Source: a bacterium UBP4_UBA6127 (lineage in GTDB: Bacteria > UBP4 > UBA4092). Taken from it: a stretch of 41,919 bases of DNA. Both the position numbers and the translations under genes were made by a program. The first letter of the stretch is position 1. Every line of letters starts with the position of its first letter. The notes beneath the pieces were generated by a model. The model was not told where the DNA came from. It saw only the letters and a list, made by a program, of their open reading frames with translations, and did not search any database. Below are positions 32,803-40,897 of the stretch, in pieces. The stretch lies in contig DIVR01000075.1 of assembly GCA_002428325.1 (NCBI GenBank), positions 23,845 through 65,763 on the forward strand, written 5' to 3'.

Positions 32803-34446
32803 ATGCAGAAAGCCAGCATCGTAATGCCATTAGCGGTAGGGCAGGCAGCGCATGAAAAAGCCATTCAGCATGCCCTAGCCCAAAGTGTAGATGAAATTGA
32901 ATTAATAATATTAGACAGCCGGCCTGAGGCTGAGAAAGAAAAAGAAAAAAAACCAGGATTATTTAAGTCCAATCCCCGGATTTATTATTTTGAGAAAGAA
33001 TTTCCCAATCAGGCAGCCCTGATGAATTTTGCCATTGAGGTGGCAAAATCCCCTTATATAATCATGAACCCATACGGGGTCGTGTTAAATGTGGATGCGG
33101 TGGAACAGTATCAGCAGGCTTTGAAAGCCAATCCCCAGGCGGCCATGATTTATTCGCATTATATGGAAATAAATGAATCGGGAGTCGAATCGAAGAAAGA
33201 AATGTATCCTGATGAGCATGAGATTTCAGAGAACTGGGAATACGGTCCCGCCCGTGCCTATCGAATTGAATACCTGGATAAAGTTGGCCGATATGATGAA
33301 AGTTTCAACCATGTGGAAGAGTATGACCTTCGGCTGCGCCTGAGCGATTCATATGCCTTGGTTATGGTGAATGAACTTTTATATACGAATTATACCAAAC
33401 CGGTTGTCAGCAAAGATAAGGAATTATCCGCCAAACTGCATTCCGGCGATTCCGGGAAACTGGGTTCTTTTACTTATCTCTTTGAAGATAAAGATAAATC
33501 ATTAGAGCTGGAACGAGCCTGCAAGAATATGCTTCGGCGGCGGGATGCTTTCCTCTACCGGGAGAATGAAACCATTAAATATCCGGCTAATAAAAAATGG
33601 CCTGTGATGGCAAGTGTCATCATCCCTTGTTATAACCGGGCGAAGTTTGTCGGCAAAGCCATTGACAGCGTTCTTCGGCAGACTTTCCAGAATTTTGAGA
33701 TTGTAGTGGTAGATAATGGGTCTACGGATGGAAGTATTGAAGTGGTGGAAAAATATTGCCAGAAGGATAATCGAATCCACTTGATTAAAAACACCATCAA
33801 TATCATTGCCCTGTCTTTGAATAAGGGGTTAAAAGCTGCCAAGGGTAAATATTATGCCCAGCTGGATTCTGATGATGAATATGCGCCCGACTGCCTGGAA
33901 AATATGGTGGGTTTCCTGGAAACCCATCCCAAAAGCTGTGTAGCCGTTTCCTATTATCAGTTAATGGATGAAAACAGTGTGCTGATCCCTGAACTGGGCA
34001 CCATCGACCACCTGGAATATGACCGGAATAATATCATGCGGGTAGGGGGCGCCGGTGCCCTGCGAGTTTATCACCGGGAGATTATCCTGAAGGAATTCGG
34101 CGGATTTGATGTGAAAGATTTCGGCCAGTTTGGCGAAGATTATGATTTGAACCTGAGAATTTCCGAAAAATATGATATCGGCAGAGTCCATCATGTATGC
34201 TATTACTATCGGCGTCATCCCAATAATACTGATGTGATCCGGGATCCTTACATGAAACTGCATAATAAGGCGCTGGCACGGATTCGGGCCATTGCCCGCC
34301 GGCAGAAACTCAATCAACAGCTCAATAAAGAAAAAGCCCTGTTGATTAAAAAAATGGCGGTTAAATCGTCTAAACCGGTAAAAGCTAAAAAGGCCGTAAA
34401 AGTTGCGGCTAAAAAGGTTAAACCCGTTAAAAAGACGAAAAAATAA
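32803..34446 (+). CDS. Tandem GT-A (family 2-like) glycosyltransferase with lysine-rich tail
   Basis: A 547-residue protein with three parts. Residues 1 to about 230 look like a degenerate GT-A domain: it starts ASIVMPLAV like GT2 but lacks a clear DxD, having LNVD instead. Residues 269 to about 480 are a regular family 2 glycosyltransferase: SVIIPCYNRAKFVGKAIDSV, VVDNGSTDGS, and the metal-binding QLDSDDEY (D355, D357), later FGEDYDLNLR with the ED acid. The last about 30 residues are repeats of Lys with Ala, Val and Pro (KPVKAKKAVKVAAKKVKPVKK), like histone H1-type or membrane-surface tails. It likely makes an exported or surface glycan; donor unknown. A terminator follows. Confidence 0.85.
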   Translation: MQKASIVMPLAVGQAAHEKAIQHALAQSVDEIELIILDSRPEAEKEKEKKPGLFKSNPRIYYFEKEFPNQAALMNFAIEVAKSPYIIMNPYGVVLNVDAVEQYQQALKANPQAAMIYSHYMEINESGVESKKEMYPDEHEISENWEYGPARAYRIEYLDKVGRYDESFNHVEEYDLRLRLSDSYALVMVNELLYTNYTKPVVSKDKELSAKLHSGDSGKLGSFTYLFEDKDKSLELERACKNMLRRRDAFLYRENETIKYPANKKWPVMASVIIPCYNRAKFVGKAIDSVLRQTFQNFEIVVVDNGSTDGSIEVVEKYCQKDNRIHLIKNTINIIALSLNKGLKAAKGKYYAQLDSDDEYAPDCLENMVGFLETHPKSCVAVSYYQLMDENSVLIPELGTIDHLEYDRNNIMRVGGAGALRVYHREIILKEFGGFDVKDFGQFGEDYDLNLRISEKYDIGRVHHVCYYYRRHPNNTDVIRDPYMKLHNKALARIRAIARRQKLNQQLNKEKALLIKKMAVKSSKPVKAKKAVKVAAKKVKPVKKTKK

Positions 34447-34477
34447 GCCAGCAGTCTTGAGAATATGTTAAATTATT

Positions 34478-34514
34478 AAAACGGCAGGGCAATTCATGCC
34501 CCTGCCGTTTTTTT
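34478..34514 (+). terminator. Intrinsic terminator after the glycosyltransferase
   Basis: AAAACGGCAGGG (34478-34489) and CCCTGCCGTTTT (34500-34511) form a perfect 12-bp stem with a 10-base loop, and the T-run continues to 34514. Confidence 0.93.
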
Positions 34515-34542
34515 CTAGGGTGAGGTTTATCGAATCAAACTT

Positions 34543-35592
34543 ATGAAAGCAATCGTTTATCGCGGTAAAAATGATTTAAGGCTGGAAGAGGTTCCTGTTC
34601 CTGAGATTCAGGCCGGAGAAGTTTTGGTCAAAATCGATACCTGTGGAATTTGCGGGACCGACTTAAAGAAAATCAAAGAAGGGCTGGTTTCTGCTCCCCG
34701 GATTTTCGGGCATGAGATGGCAGGGACTATCACCAAAATTGGAACAGGGGTTACCGGCTGGAAGGAAGGGGAACGGGTGGCTGTATATCATCATATCCCC
34801 TGTGAGAATTGTTATTATTGTTCCGTAAAAGCCTTTTCGATGTGTGAAAAATATAAAGTAACCGGAACCACTGCCGGTTTCGAACCCTCAGGCGGAGGCT
34901 TTGCCGAATATATCCGGGTTATGGACTGGATCGTGGAGAAAGGAATGGTCCGGCTTCCGGAAGAAGTCTCTTATGAGATGGCTTCCTTCCTGGAACCGGT
35001 GAATACCTGTTTGAAATGTATTCGTACTGCCAGGGTCAAGCCCGGAGAGATAGTCTTGATTACAGGCCAGGGACCTATTGGTTTGCTGTTGACTCAAATT
35101 GCCAAACTCCATGGCGCAACAGTCATAGCCACCGACTTTATTGAGACCCGGCTGCAAAAATCCCGGCAACTGGGAGCGGATATAACCCTGAAGGCAGAGG
35201 ACCCTGGGATCCAATCTACAATCAAATCCCTTACTGAAGGCAGAGGGGTGGATTTGGCAATTGTGGCAACTGCCAATAGCCAGGTAGTCAATTTTGCCAT
35301 GGAATCGGTTCGGTTTGCCGGCAGAGTAATGCTTTTTGCCCAGACCCATCTGGGGGATATCAGCCCCATCGACTTGGGAATGGTATGTGCCCATGAAAAA
35401 GAAATCCTGGGCAGTTACAGCTCTTCAGTCGAACTCAATCATGAAGTGGAAGAAATGGTCTTCTCACGTAAATTGGATGTGGAATCTTTGATTTCTCATC
35501 AATTTCCATTGGATGGGTTTGACAAAGCCATTGACTTGGCATTACACCCTTCAGATACCTCCTTAAAAATATTAATCAATATGAGAGATTGA
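34543..35592 (+). CDS. Zinc-dependent medium-chain alcohol/polyol dehydrogenase
   Basis: NAD(P)-linked oxidoreductase of the threonine/sorbitol dehydrogenase type, 349 residues. Catalytic zinc ligands are C37 (CGICGTDLK) and H57-E58 (FGHEMAG). The structural zinc cysteines are C87, C90, C93 and C101. The Rossmann loop is LITGQGPIGLL. Substrate is not clear; sugar alcohols or sugar derivatives are likely. It sits alone between a terminator and the palindrome pair at 35676. It is a relative of the gene at 35944, and the two N-termini align from their MKA starts. Ribosome site weak (GGTGAGG, 16 bases away). Confidence 0.9.
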   Translation: MKAIVYRGKNDLRLEEVPVPEIQAGEVLVKIDTCGICGTDLKKIKEGLVSAPRIFGHEMAGTITKIGTGVTGWKEGERVAVYHHIPCENCYYCSVKAFSMCEKYKVTGTTAGFEPSGGGFAEYIRVMDWIVEKGMVRLPEEVSYEMASFLEPVNTCLKCIRTARVKPGEIVLITGQGPIGLLLTQIAKLHGATVIATDFIETRLQKSRQLGADITLKAEDPGIQSTIKSLTEGRGVDLAIVATANSQVVNFAMESVRFAGRVMLFAQTHLGDISPIDLGMVCAHEKEILGSYSSSVELNHEVEEMVFSRKLDVESLISHQFPLDGFDKAIDLALHPSDTSLKILINMRD

Positions 35593-35943
35593 GACTTTTT
35601 GATAGAAAAAGCCACTTCATTAATCCATTAAGAATTATGCCTGTATATTTTTATTTTATAGGTTTTTGAATCCTATTTTGACACGTGTCAAAAAATAAGA
35701 TTAATAGAATCAATGGTATAACTTTTTGACAGCTGTCAAAAGAACCATAGAAAATTTATTTCACCCGCTTGAAAGACCGCCTTTTGCAATATACCGATAT
35801 GCAGTTTTGGTCAATTCAGGATAAAATCCTGATAGTGTAATATTTAGGAGGCGGATCGGGTCTCCTTGTATTCATATAGGGGAAAAAGTCTTAACATGAT
35901 AGAATAATAGTTTAAGAAAAGAGTGGAGTCATCGTCACCAAAC
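35593..35943 (+). other. Intergenic region upstream of the dehydrogenase-squalene operon
   Basis: About 350 bases. It contains the palindrome pair at 35676-35741 and a perfect 7-base inverted repeat TCAGGAT-AAA-ATCCTGA at 35816-35832. AGGAGG at 35846 has no suitable start after it. A possible -10 TAGAAA at 35748 lies 16 bases after the TTGACA in the second palindrome. No gene is supported. Confidence 0.5.
35676..35741. promoter_or_regulatory. Pair of 18-bp operator-like palindromes (locus B)
   Basis: TTTTGACACGTGTCAAAA (35676-35693) and TTTTGACAGCTGTCAAAA (35724-35741) are both perfect. The second is identical to the first site of locus A at 31131. Centres are 48 bases apart. The pair lies about 200 bases before the dehydrogenase that opens the squalene gene group, so it is a good candidate control site for that operon. 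Confidence 0.7.
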
Positions 35944-36996
35944 ATGGAAATATCACCCAAAATGAAAGCCGCAGTCCTTTATGGAAAAGAAGATGTCCGT
36001 ATTGAAGAAATAGCTGTCCCTTCGATTAATGATGATGAAGTGCTGGTCCGGATCAAAGCCGCATTAACCTGTGGAACGGATTTGAAAGTATATCGTCGGG
36101 GATATCATGCCAAAATGATTGTTCCTCCTGCTGTTTTCGGACATGAATTTTCCGGAGTCATTGAAAAAGTCGGTTCTAATGTGGACAGTTTCAAGCCGGG
36201 CATGAGGGTGGTTGCTGCCAATTCAGCTCCCTGCAATGAATGTTTTTACTGTAAAAAAGGAAAGCCCAATCTTTGTGAAAAGCTTATTTTCATCAATGGG
36301 GCTTATGCAGAATATATTAAAATCCCCAAACAGATTGTTTCTCAAAACCTGTTAGTCCTTCCCAATAATGTAACATATCGAAGCGCGGCCTTAGTAGAAC
36401 CTTTGGCCTGTGTACTCAGAGGGCTGGAAGAAACCGGTATCAAACCCAAGGATGTGGTGGCTGTTTTAGGGACCGGGCCGATTGCCTATATGTTTATCCG
36501 GCTGGCTAAACTACTGGGAGCCTTTGTCATCTCTCTGGGCCGACGAGATGAACGGTTGAAGATTGCCCAGATGGTGGGAGCGGATGCTCTCATTAATACG
36601 GCGAAAGTTAAAGATATCCTGGATGCTGTCAAATATTACACTGAAGGCGGACGGGGTGTGGATGTCGCCATTGAAGCCATTGGACAAGCCAGACTATGGG
36701 AAGCGGCCATCGATATGGTTCGTAAAGGTGGCATCGTGAATCTGTTTGGCGGGTGTGCCACAAAAACATCCATTAATATCGATACTGAGAAATTACATTA
36801 TTCAGAACTGACGATTAAAGCCTCTTTTCACCATACTCCCAACCATATCAAAAAAGCTTTGGATTTGATTGCGGAGGGAAACCTGGATGCTGAAGAATTT
36901 ATCTCAGGTCAGGAATCCCTGCAAAATCTACCGGAACTGCTGGAAAAAATGGTTCACCAACGGAATGGGTTTGTGAAAGTGGCCATTATTCCTTAA
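35944..36996 (+). CDS. Zinc-dependent alcohol dehydrogenase, first gene of the squalene operon
   Basis: Medium-chain dehydrogenase. Counting from the ATG at 35962 to match the paralogue at 34543, catalytic zinc residues are C37 (LTCGTDLK) and H61-E62 (FGHEFSG), and the structural zinc cysteines are 91, 94, 97 and 105. The coenzyme loop is VLGTGPIAYMF. The start is uncertain: a GTG at 35923, ATG at 35944 (used here) and ATG at 35962 are all open and none has a good ribosome site; the paralogue aligns with 35962. The next gene, hpnC, starts 30 bases after its stop. A role in isoprenoid alcohol or aldehyde oxidation is possible but is inferred only from position. Confidence 0.85.
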   Translation: MEISPKMKAAVLYGKEDVRIEEIAVPSINDDEVLVRIKAALTCGTDLKVYRRGYHAKMIVPPAVFGHEFSGVIEKVGSNVDSFKPGMRVVAANSAPCNECFYCKKGKPNLCEKLIFINGAYAEYIKIPKQIVSQNLLVLPNNVTYRSAALVEPLACVLRGLEETGIKPKDVVAVLGTGPIAYMFIRLAKLLGAFVISLGRRDERLKIAQMVGADALINTAKVKDILDAVKYYTEGGRGVDVAIEAIGQARLWEAAIDMVRKGGIVNLFGGCATKTSINIDTEKLHYSELTIKASFHHTPNHIKKALDLIAEGNLDAEEFISGQESLQNLPELLEKMVHQRNGFVKVAIIP

Positions 36997-37026
36997 ATCA
37001 GGACCTAAGCATCCCCACTTATCCTC

Positions 37027-37923
37027 ATGAAGATACCTGAATCCCTGGCATACGGTTTTGAAAGACATTTTCAGACCGGGATATCCAGAGAATCTTCTCT
37101 TTCTTATTGCCAGTGGCTGGCAAAATCCCATTATGAGAATTTTACTGTGGTTTCCTGGTTTTTACCCCGGGAGAAGAGACAGCATTTTTATAATATTTAT
37201 TCCTATTGCCGATGGTCTGACGATTTAGCCGATGAAACAGGAAATCCTTCCCTTTCCATGGAATTATTGGACTGGTGGGAAGGTGAACTGGATAAATGTT
37301 ATCAGGGGAAACCCGAACACCCTGTTTTTATCGCACTGCAGGAGACCATCCATACCTTTGACATTCCTTCGGACCCTTTTCGGAATTTATTAAAAGCATT
37401 CCGGCAAGACCAGTTAATGACCCGATATCCCACCTTCCATGAATTGCTGGGCTATTGTGAGAACTCAGCCAATCCGGTTGGACATCTGGTACTTTATTTA
37501 AGCGGATATCGGGATGCCCAGCGGCAACAGCTTTCGGATTATACCTGTACTGCTTTGCAACTGACTAATTTTTGGCAGGATATTGCCATAGACCTTAAGA
37601 AAGACCGGATTTATCTGCCGCTTGAAGATTTAGAACGGTTTGGATATTCCCAGGAAGATTTATACAGCCATACCTTTAATGAGGCTTTCCGAGAGCTCCT
37701 GAAATTTGAAGTTGATCGGACTCGTGAGCTCTTTGATAAGGGACTTCCCCTTTGTGAAAAACTGGATGGGAGCGTCCGGCGGGATATTGAATTATTTACC
37801 CGGGGAGGTCTGGAAATGTTGAATCAAATCGAGTCGGTTGGATATGATATATTTAATCGGCGTCCGGCCTTGTCAAAAAGTAAAAAAATTCAATTGATGC
37901 TGAGCCGGTTATTAAAAATTTAA
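37027..37923 (+). CDS. hpnC: Squalene synthase-like HpnC
   Basis: In bacteria with HpnC, HpnD and HpnE, this protein converts presqualene diphosphate to hydroxysqualene. Trans-isoprenyl diphosphate synthase signatures are YCRWSDDLADE (D65, D66, D69) and NFWQDIAIDLKKDRIYLP (second Asp-rich motif). Length 298 residues. The family form with the WSDD start and the NFWQD second motif distinguishes it from HpnD. It is followed after 21 bases by hpnD. The ribosome site is weak. Confidence 0.92.
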   Translation: MKIPESLAYGFERHFQTGISRESSLSYCQWLAKSHYENFTVVSWFLPREKRQHFYNIYSYCRWSDDLADETGNPSLSMELLDWWEGELDKCYQGKPEHPVFIALQETIHTFDIPSDPFRNLLKAFRQDQLMTRYPTFHELLGYCENSANPVGHLVLYLSGYRDAQRQQLSDYTCTALQLTNFWQDIAIDLKKDRIYLPLEDLERFGYSQEDLYSHTFNEAFRELLKFEVDRTRELFDKGLPLCEKLDGSVRRDIELFTRGGLEMLNQIESVGYDIFNRRPALSKSKKIQLMLSRLLKI

Positions 37924-37944
37924 CCTGGGGATATTGTTCCAGAG

Positions 37945-38805
37945 ATGCGCATGCCTGACAACTTAGTGGAAAATTCATATCGATACTGTGAAACAGTCGC
38001 TCAACGAGAAGCTAAAAATTTCTATTATTCTTTTCGGGTCCTTCCGGCTGAAAAAAGAAAAGCCATGTGCGCCATTTACAGTTTCATGCGATATTGCGAT
38101 GATGCCGTGGATGAACCTGTCAGCCTGGAGGAGAAGCAGCAATCAATTCAAAAATGCAGGGAAGAATTTGTTTCTCTTATTTCAGGCAAGATGCCTGAGA
38201 ATCCCATCATGCCAGCCTTGGGGGATACCCTTCAAAAATATAAGATTCCAGAGACTTATTTCCATGAGCTGATGGATGGAATGGAAATGGATATTTCCAT
38301 TGACCGCTATGAGACTTTTGAGGATTTATACCAATATTGTTACCGGGCCGCTTCTGTCGTGGGATTGGTTACCCTGCATGTATTTGGGTTTCAAAACCGG
38401 GAAGCGCTTCAATATGGGGAATACTGCGGGATAGCTTTGCAACTGACTAATATCATCCGGGATATCCCTGAAGATTTGAGCCGGGGCCGTATCTATATCC
38501 CCCGGGAAGATTTAAAAAGGTTCCAGGTTACTGAACAAATGCTAAAAGAAGGCCAGCTCAAAGGACCATTGTCGGAACTGTTGAAGTTTGAATCTGATCG
38601 GGCCTATGAATATTACCACCGGGCCGAACCATTAATCCCTCTGGTGGATAAGAAATCTCAAGCTTGCCTGGTGGCTATGGTAAGAATCTATCGGTCTTTG
38701 TTGGATAAAATCGTTTCTCTCCATTACGATATTTTTACTCAAAGGATAAGAATCTCTTCCTGCAGAAAACTGGCAATAGGATTGAAGGCCTGGTGTTCTT
38801 ATTAG
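37945..38805 (+). CDS. hpnD: Presqualene diphosphate synthase HpnD
   Basis: Condenses two farnesyl diphosphates to presqualene diphosphate, the first step of the HpnDCE route to squalene. Asp-rich motifs are MRYCDDAVDE (D52, D53, D56) and NIIRDIPEDLSRGRIYIP. Length 286 residues. The RDIPEDLxRGRIYxP motif is typical of HpnD and of phytoene synthase-like enzymes. The products of the two genes share a fold and may derive from an old duplication. hpnE starts 12 bases after the stop. Confidence 0.93.
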   Translation: MRMPDNLVENSYRYCETVAQREAKNFYYSFRVLPAEKRKAMCAIYSFMRYCDDAVDEPVSLEEKQQSIQKCREEFVSLISGKMPENPIMPALGDTLQKYKIPETYFHELMDGMEMDISIDRYETFEDLYQYCYRAASVVGLVTLHVFGFQNREALQYGEYCGIALQLTNIIRDIPEDLSRGRIYIPREDLKRFQVTEQMLKEGQLKGPLSELLKFESDRAYEYYHRAEPLIPLVDKKSQACLVAMVRIYRSLLDKIVSLHYDIFTQRIRISSCRKLAIGLKAWCSY

Positions 38806-38817
38806 GGTTATCGTTCA

Positions 38818-40164
38818 GTGAAACATAAAACAACCTCAAACATACTGGTCCTGGGCGGCGGAGTCGCCGGAATCGCGGCATCAGTCAAGCTGGCTTCTGC
38901 TGGGTATCGGGTAACCCTTCTGGAGAAGGGACCGCGTCTTGGGGGCCGGGCTTATTCTTTTTATGATGCAGCAGCCGGGGAATGGGTGGACAATTGCCAG
39001 CATATCCTGATGGGATGCTGTGAAGCTCTTAAAGAACTCTACCGATTATCCGGTTCCGAAGATAAAATTACCTGGCAGGATACCTATTATTTTTTCTATC
39101 CCAACAAGGGCTTTCAGACCCTTAAATCTTCCTGTCTACCGGCACCCTTTCAATTACTTCCCTCCTTTCTTAAGCTGGATGCCCTTTCTTTCTGGGACAG
39201 AATAAATATCACCCAATTGATGTCCAGTATTCTCTGCCAGGACCCTGAAGTCCATCCGGAATGGGCGACTCTGTCCATTAAGGAATGGTTTGAATCTCAG
39301 GGGGTGTCTCGAGAATCTATGCGGTTGTTTTGGGAACCGGTGCTGGTAAGCGCCCTGAATGACTCCATAGACCAGCTACCGGTGAGCTATGTTTTTAAGA
39401 CGATTCGTTGGGGTTTTCTGGGCAGAGAAGGAGCCTGGAAAATGGGGATTCCCTTAGTTTCTTTCCACCATCTTTACCATGAGCAAACCCTGAATTATTT
39501 AACAAAAAGAAACAGTCTTGTCCGATTGAAAGAAGGCGTTAAAAAACTGGTTATTCAAAATAACCGGATTGCCGGAGTCCTTCTATCGGATGGTTCTTAT
39601 CTTGAGGCTGATACCGTCATTAGCGCACTCCCTCAGGATAAACTGGTTCCTTTGCTTGATGCAGATTCTTGTATTAAAAAGAATATATCCCATTATAAAT
39701 TATCTCCTATCATGGGAATTCATCTATGGCTGGACAGGCGTATCATGGAGTTGCCTAACCTCTGCCTGCCAGGAAATTTTATCCAATGGATATTTGATAA
39801 GACTCCGGGAGAGGCTGTTTCCAAAGCATCCTCTCAATATCTTTCCATTGTGATCAGCGCCAGCCAGGAAATCATGCATCTCCCTCAAAAAGAAATTATC
39901 GATACGACTCTCCAGGAACTGAAAAAGGTGTTTCCGGCCGCTCAGGAGGCCTGTATGGTTCATTCCCTAATTATCAGAGAACCCCGGGCTACCTTCAAAT
40001 TGATGGAATTACAGGATTCTTATCGCCTGGGACCTGTCTCTGGCATCACAGGGCTTTACCTGGCCGGAGACTGGACTGATACTGGCTGGCCCGCCACCAT
40101 GGAATCAGCTGCCCTAAGCGGTTTTGCCGCCGCCCGGCAGGTAATTAATCGAGAGCCTTTTTGA
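38818..40164 (+). CDS. hpnE: Hydroxysqualene dehydroxylase HpnE (FAD-dependent)
   Basis: Reduces hydroxysqualene to squalene, the last of the three HpnDCE steps. The N-terminal FAD dinucleotide loop is LVLGGGVAGIAAS (GxGxxG at 13-18 region), then EKGPRLGGRAYSF. The C-terminal FAD segment is GLYLAGDWTDTGWPATMESA, the usual amine-oxidase/phytoene-desaturase ending. Length 448 residues. The start is a GTG at 38818; no good ribosome site is visible. No squalene-hopene cyclase gene is in the window, so whether the squalene is used for hopanoids or for C30 carotenoids cannot be decided here. Confidence 0.92.
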   Translation: MKHKTTSNILVLGGGVAGIAASVKLASAGYRVTLLEKGPRLGGRAYSFYDAAAGEWVDNCQHILMGCCEALKELYRLSGSEDKITWQDTYYFFYPNKGFQTLKSSCLPAPFQLLPSFLKLDALSFWDRINITQLMSSILCQDPEVHPEWATLSIKEWFESQGVSRESMRLFWEPVLVSALNDSIDQLPVSYVFKTIRWGFLGREGAWKMGIPLVSFHHLYHEQTLNYLTKRNSLVRLKEGVKKLVIQNNRIAGVLLSDGSYLEADTVISALPQDKLVPLLDADSCIKKNISHYKLSPIMGIHLWLDRRIMELPNLCLPGNFIQWIFDKTPGEAVSKASSQYLSIVISASQEIMHLPQKEIIDTTLQELKKVFPAAQEACMVHSLIIREPRATFKLMELQDSYRLGPVSGITGLYLAGDWTDTGWPATMESAALSGFAAARQVINREPF

Positions 40165-40218
40165 AGCCAGTCTATGTTAAAATGATTAGTAATCGGTCTA
40201 TCTCAGGAGTATCTTTTT

Positions 40219-40893
40219 ATGTATAAATTCGGATGGGGTTTTGTCTTGTCTATTATCCTGCTGGTGAATGCCACAGGGGCTGTTCCTACCTCAAAAGTAA
40301 TGAATGGTATTCAGCAACGATTTGAAGAAATAAAAGATTATCAAGCTACTTTGACCCAGGTCAATGTAGATGCCATTGGCCAGAAAACTGTTTATTATGG
40401 TGAGGTATATTTTAAAAAGCCTCAGAAAATCCGGGTCGTCTATTTTGACAGCAGCCGGACCAAACCTCAGCAGATTTCCATTACCGATGGTAAATTTATC
40501 TGGATGTACACTTCAGAATTAAATCAGGTAACTAAACAAAAATTTGACCCTAAAGCATTGCCTCTTCCCCTACTGGTACTGGGAGGGGCTTCCCGAATCG
40601 ATGAAGGATTTCGGGATAAGAATTACATTAAACCCATTGAAAGGGTCAAAGTTAATGGTGTAAAAGCCCTTTCTATCATTGTGAAACCAAAGAATAAAAA
40701 TCCTGATTATAAAGAACAGACCCTATGGGTTGACCAAGATACCTATCTCCCGGTGAAAGCTGAAGTGGCTGATACCCAGGGGAATTTATCGACTATCACC
40801 TTTAAAGATTCTGCTTGTGACAGCGGCTTGGATGACAGCCTCTTTGTCATGAATAAGAAAAAGGGTGTCCATTGGGTGGATATGACCCAATAA
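40219..40893 (+). CDS. lolA: Outer membrane lipoprotein carrier protein (LolA family)
   Basis: Periplasmic chaperone that moves lipoproteins from the inner to the outer membrane. Signal peptide (about 1-21, ending ATGAV). The LolA domain starts MNGIQQRFEEIKDYQATLTQ, has GEVYFKKPQKIRVVYF and DGKFIWMYTSELNQV in normal order, and ends with STITFKD. Length 224 residues, slightly longer than E. coli LolA. AGGAG is 10 bases before the ATG. It precedes rimO by four bases, and follows hpnE on the same strand. Confidence 0.9.
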   Translation: MYKFGWGFVLSIILLVNATGAVPTSKVMNGIQQRFEEIKDYQATLTQVNVDAIGQKTVYYGEVYFKKPQKIRVVYFDSSRTKPQQISITDGKFIWMYTSELNQVTKQKFDPKALPLPLLVLGGASRIDEGFRDKNYIKPIERVKVNGVKALSIIVKPKNKNPDYKEQTLWVDQDTYLPVKAEVADTQGNLSTITFKDSACDSGLDDSLFVMNKKKGVHWVDMTQ

Positions 40894-40897
40894 CGAT

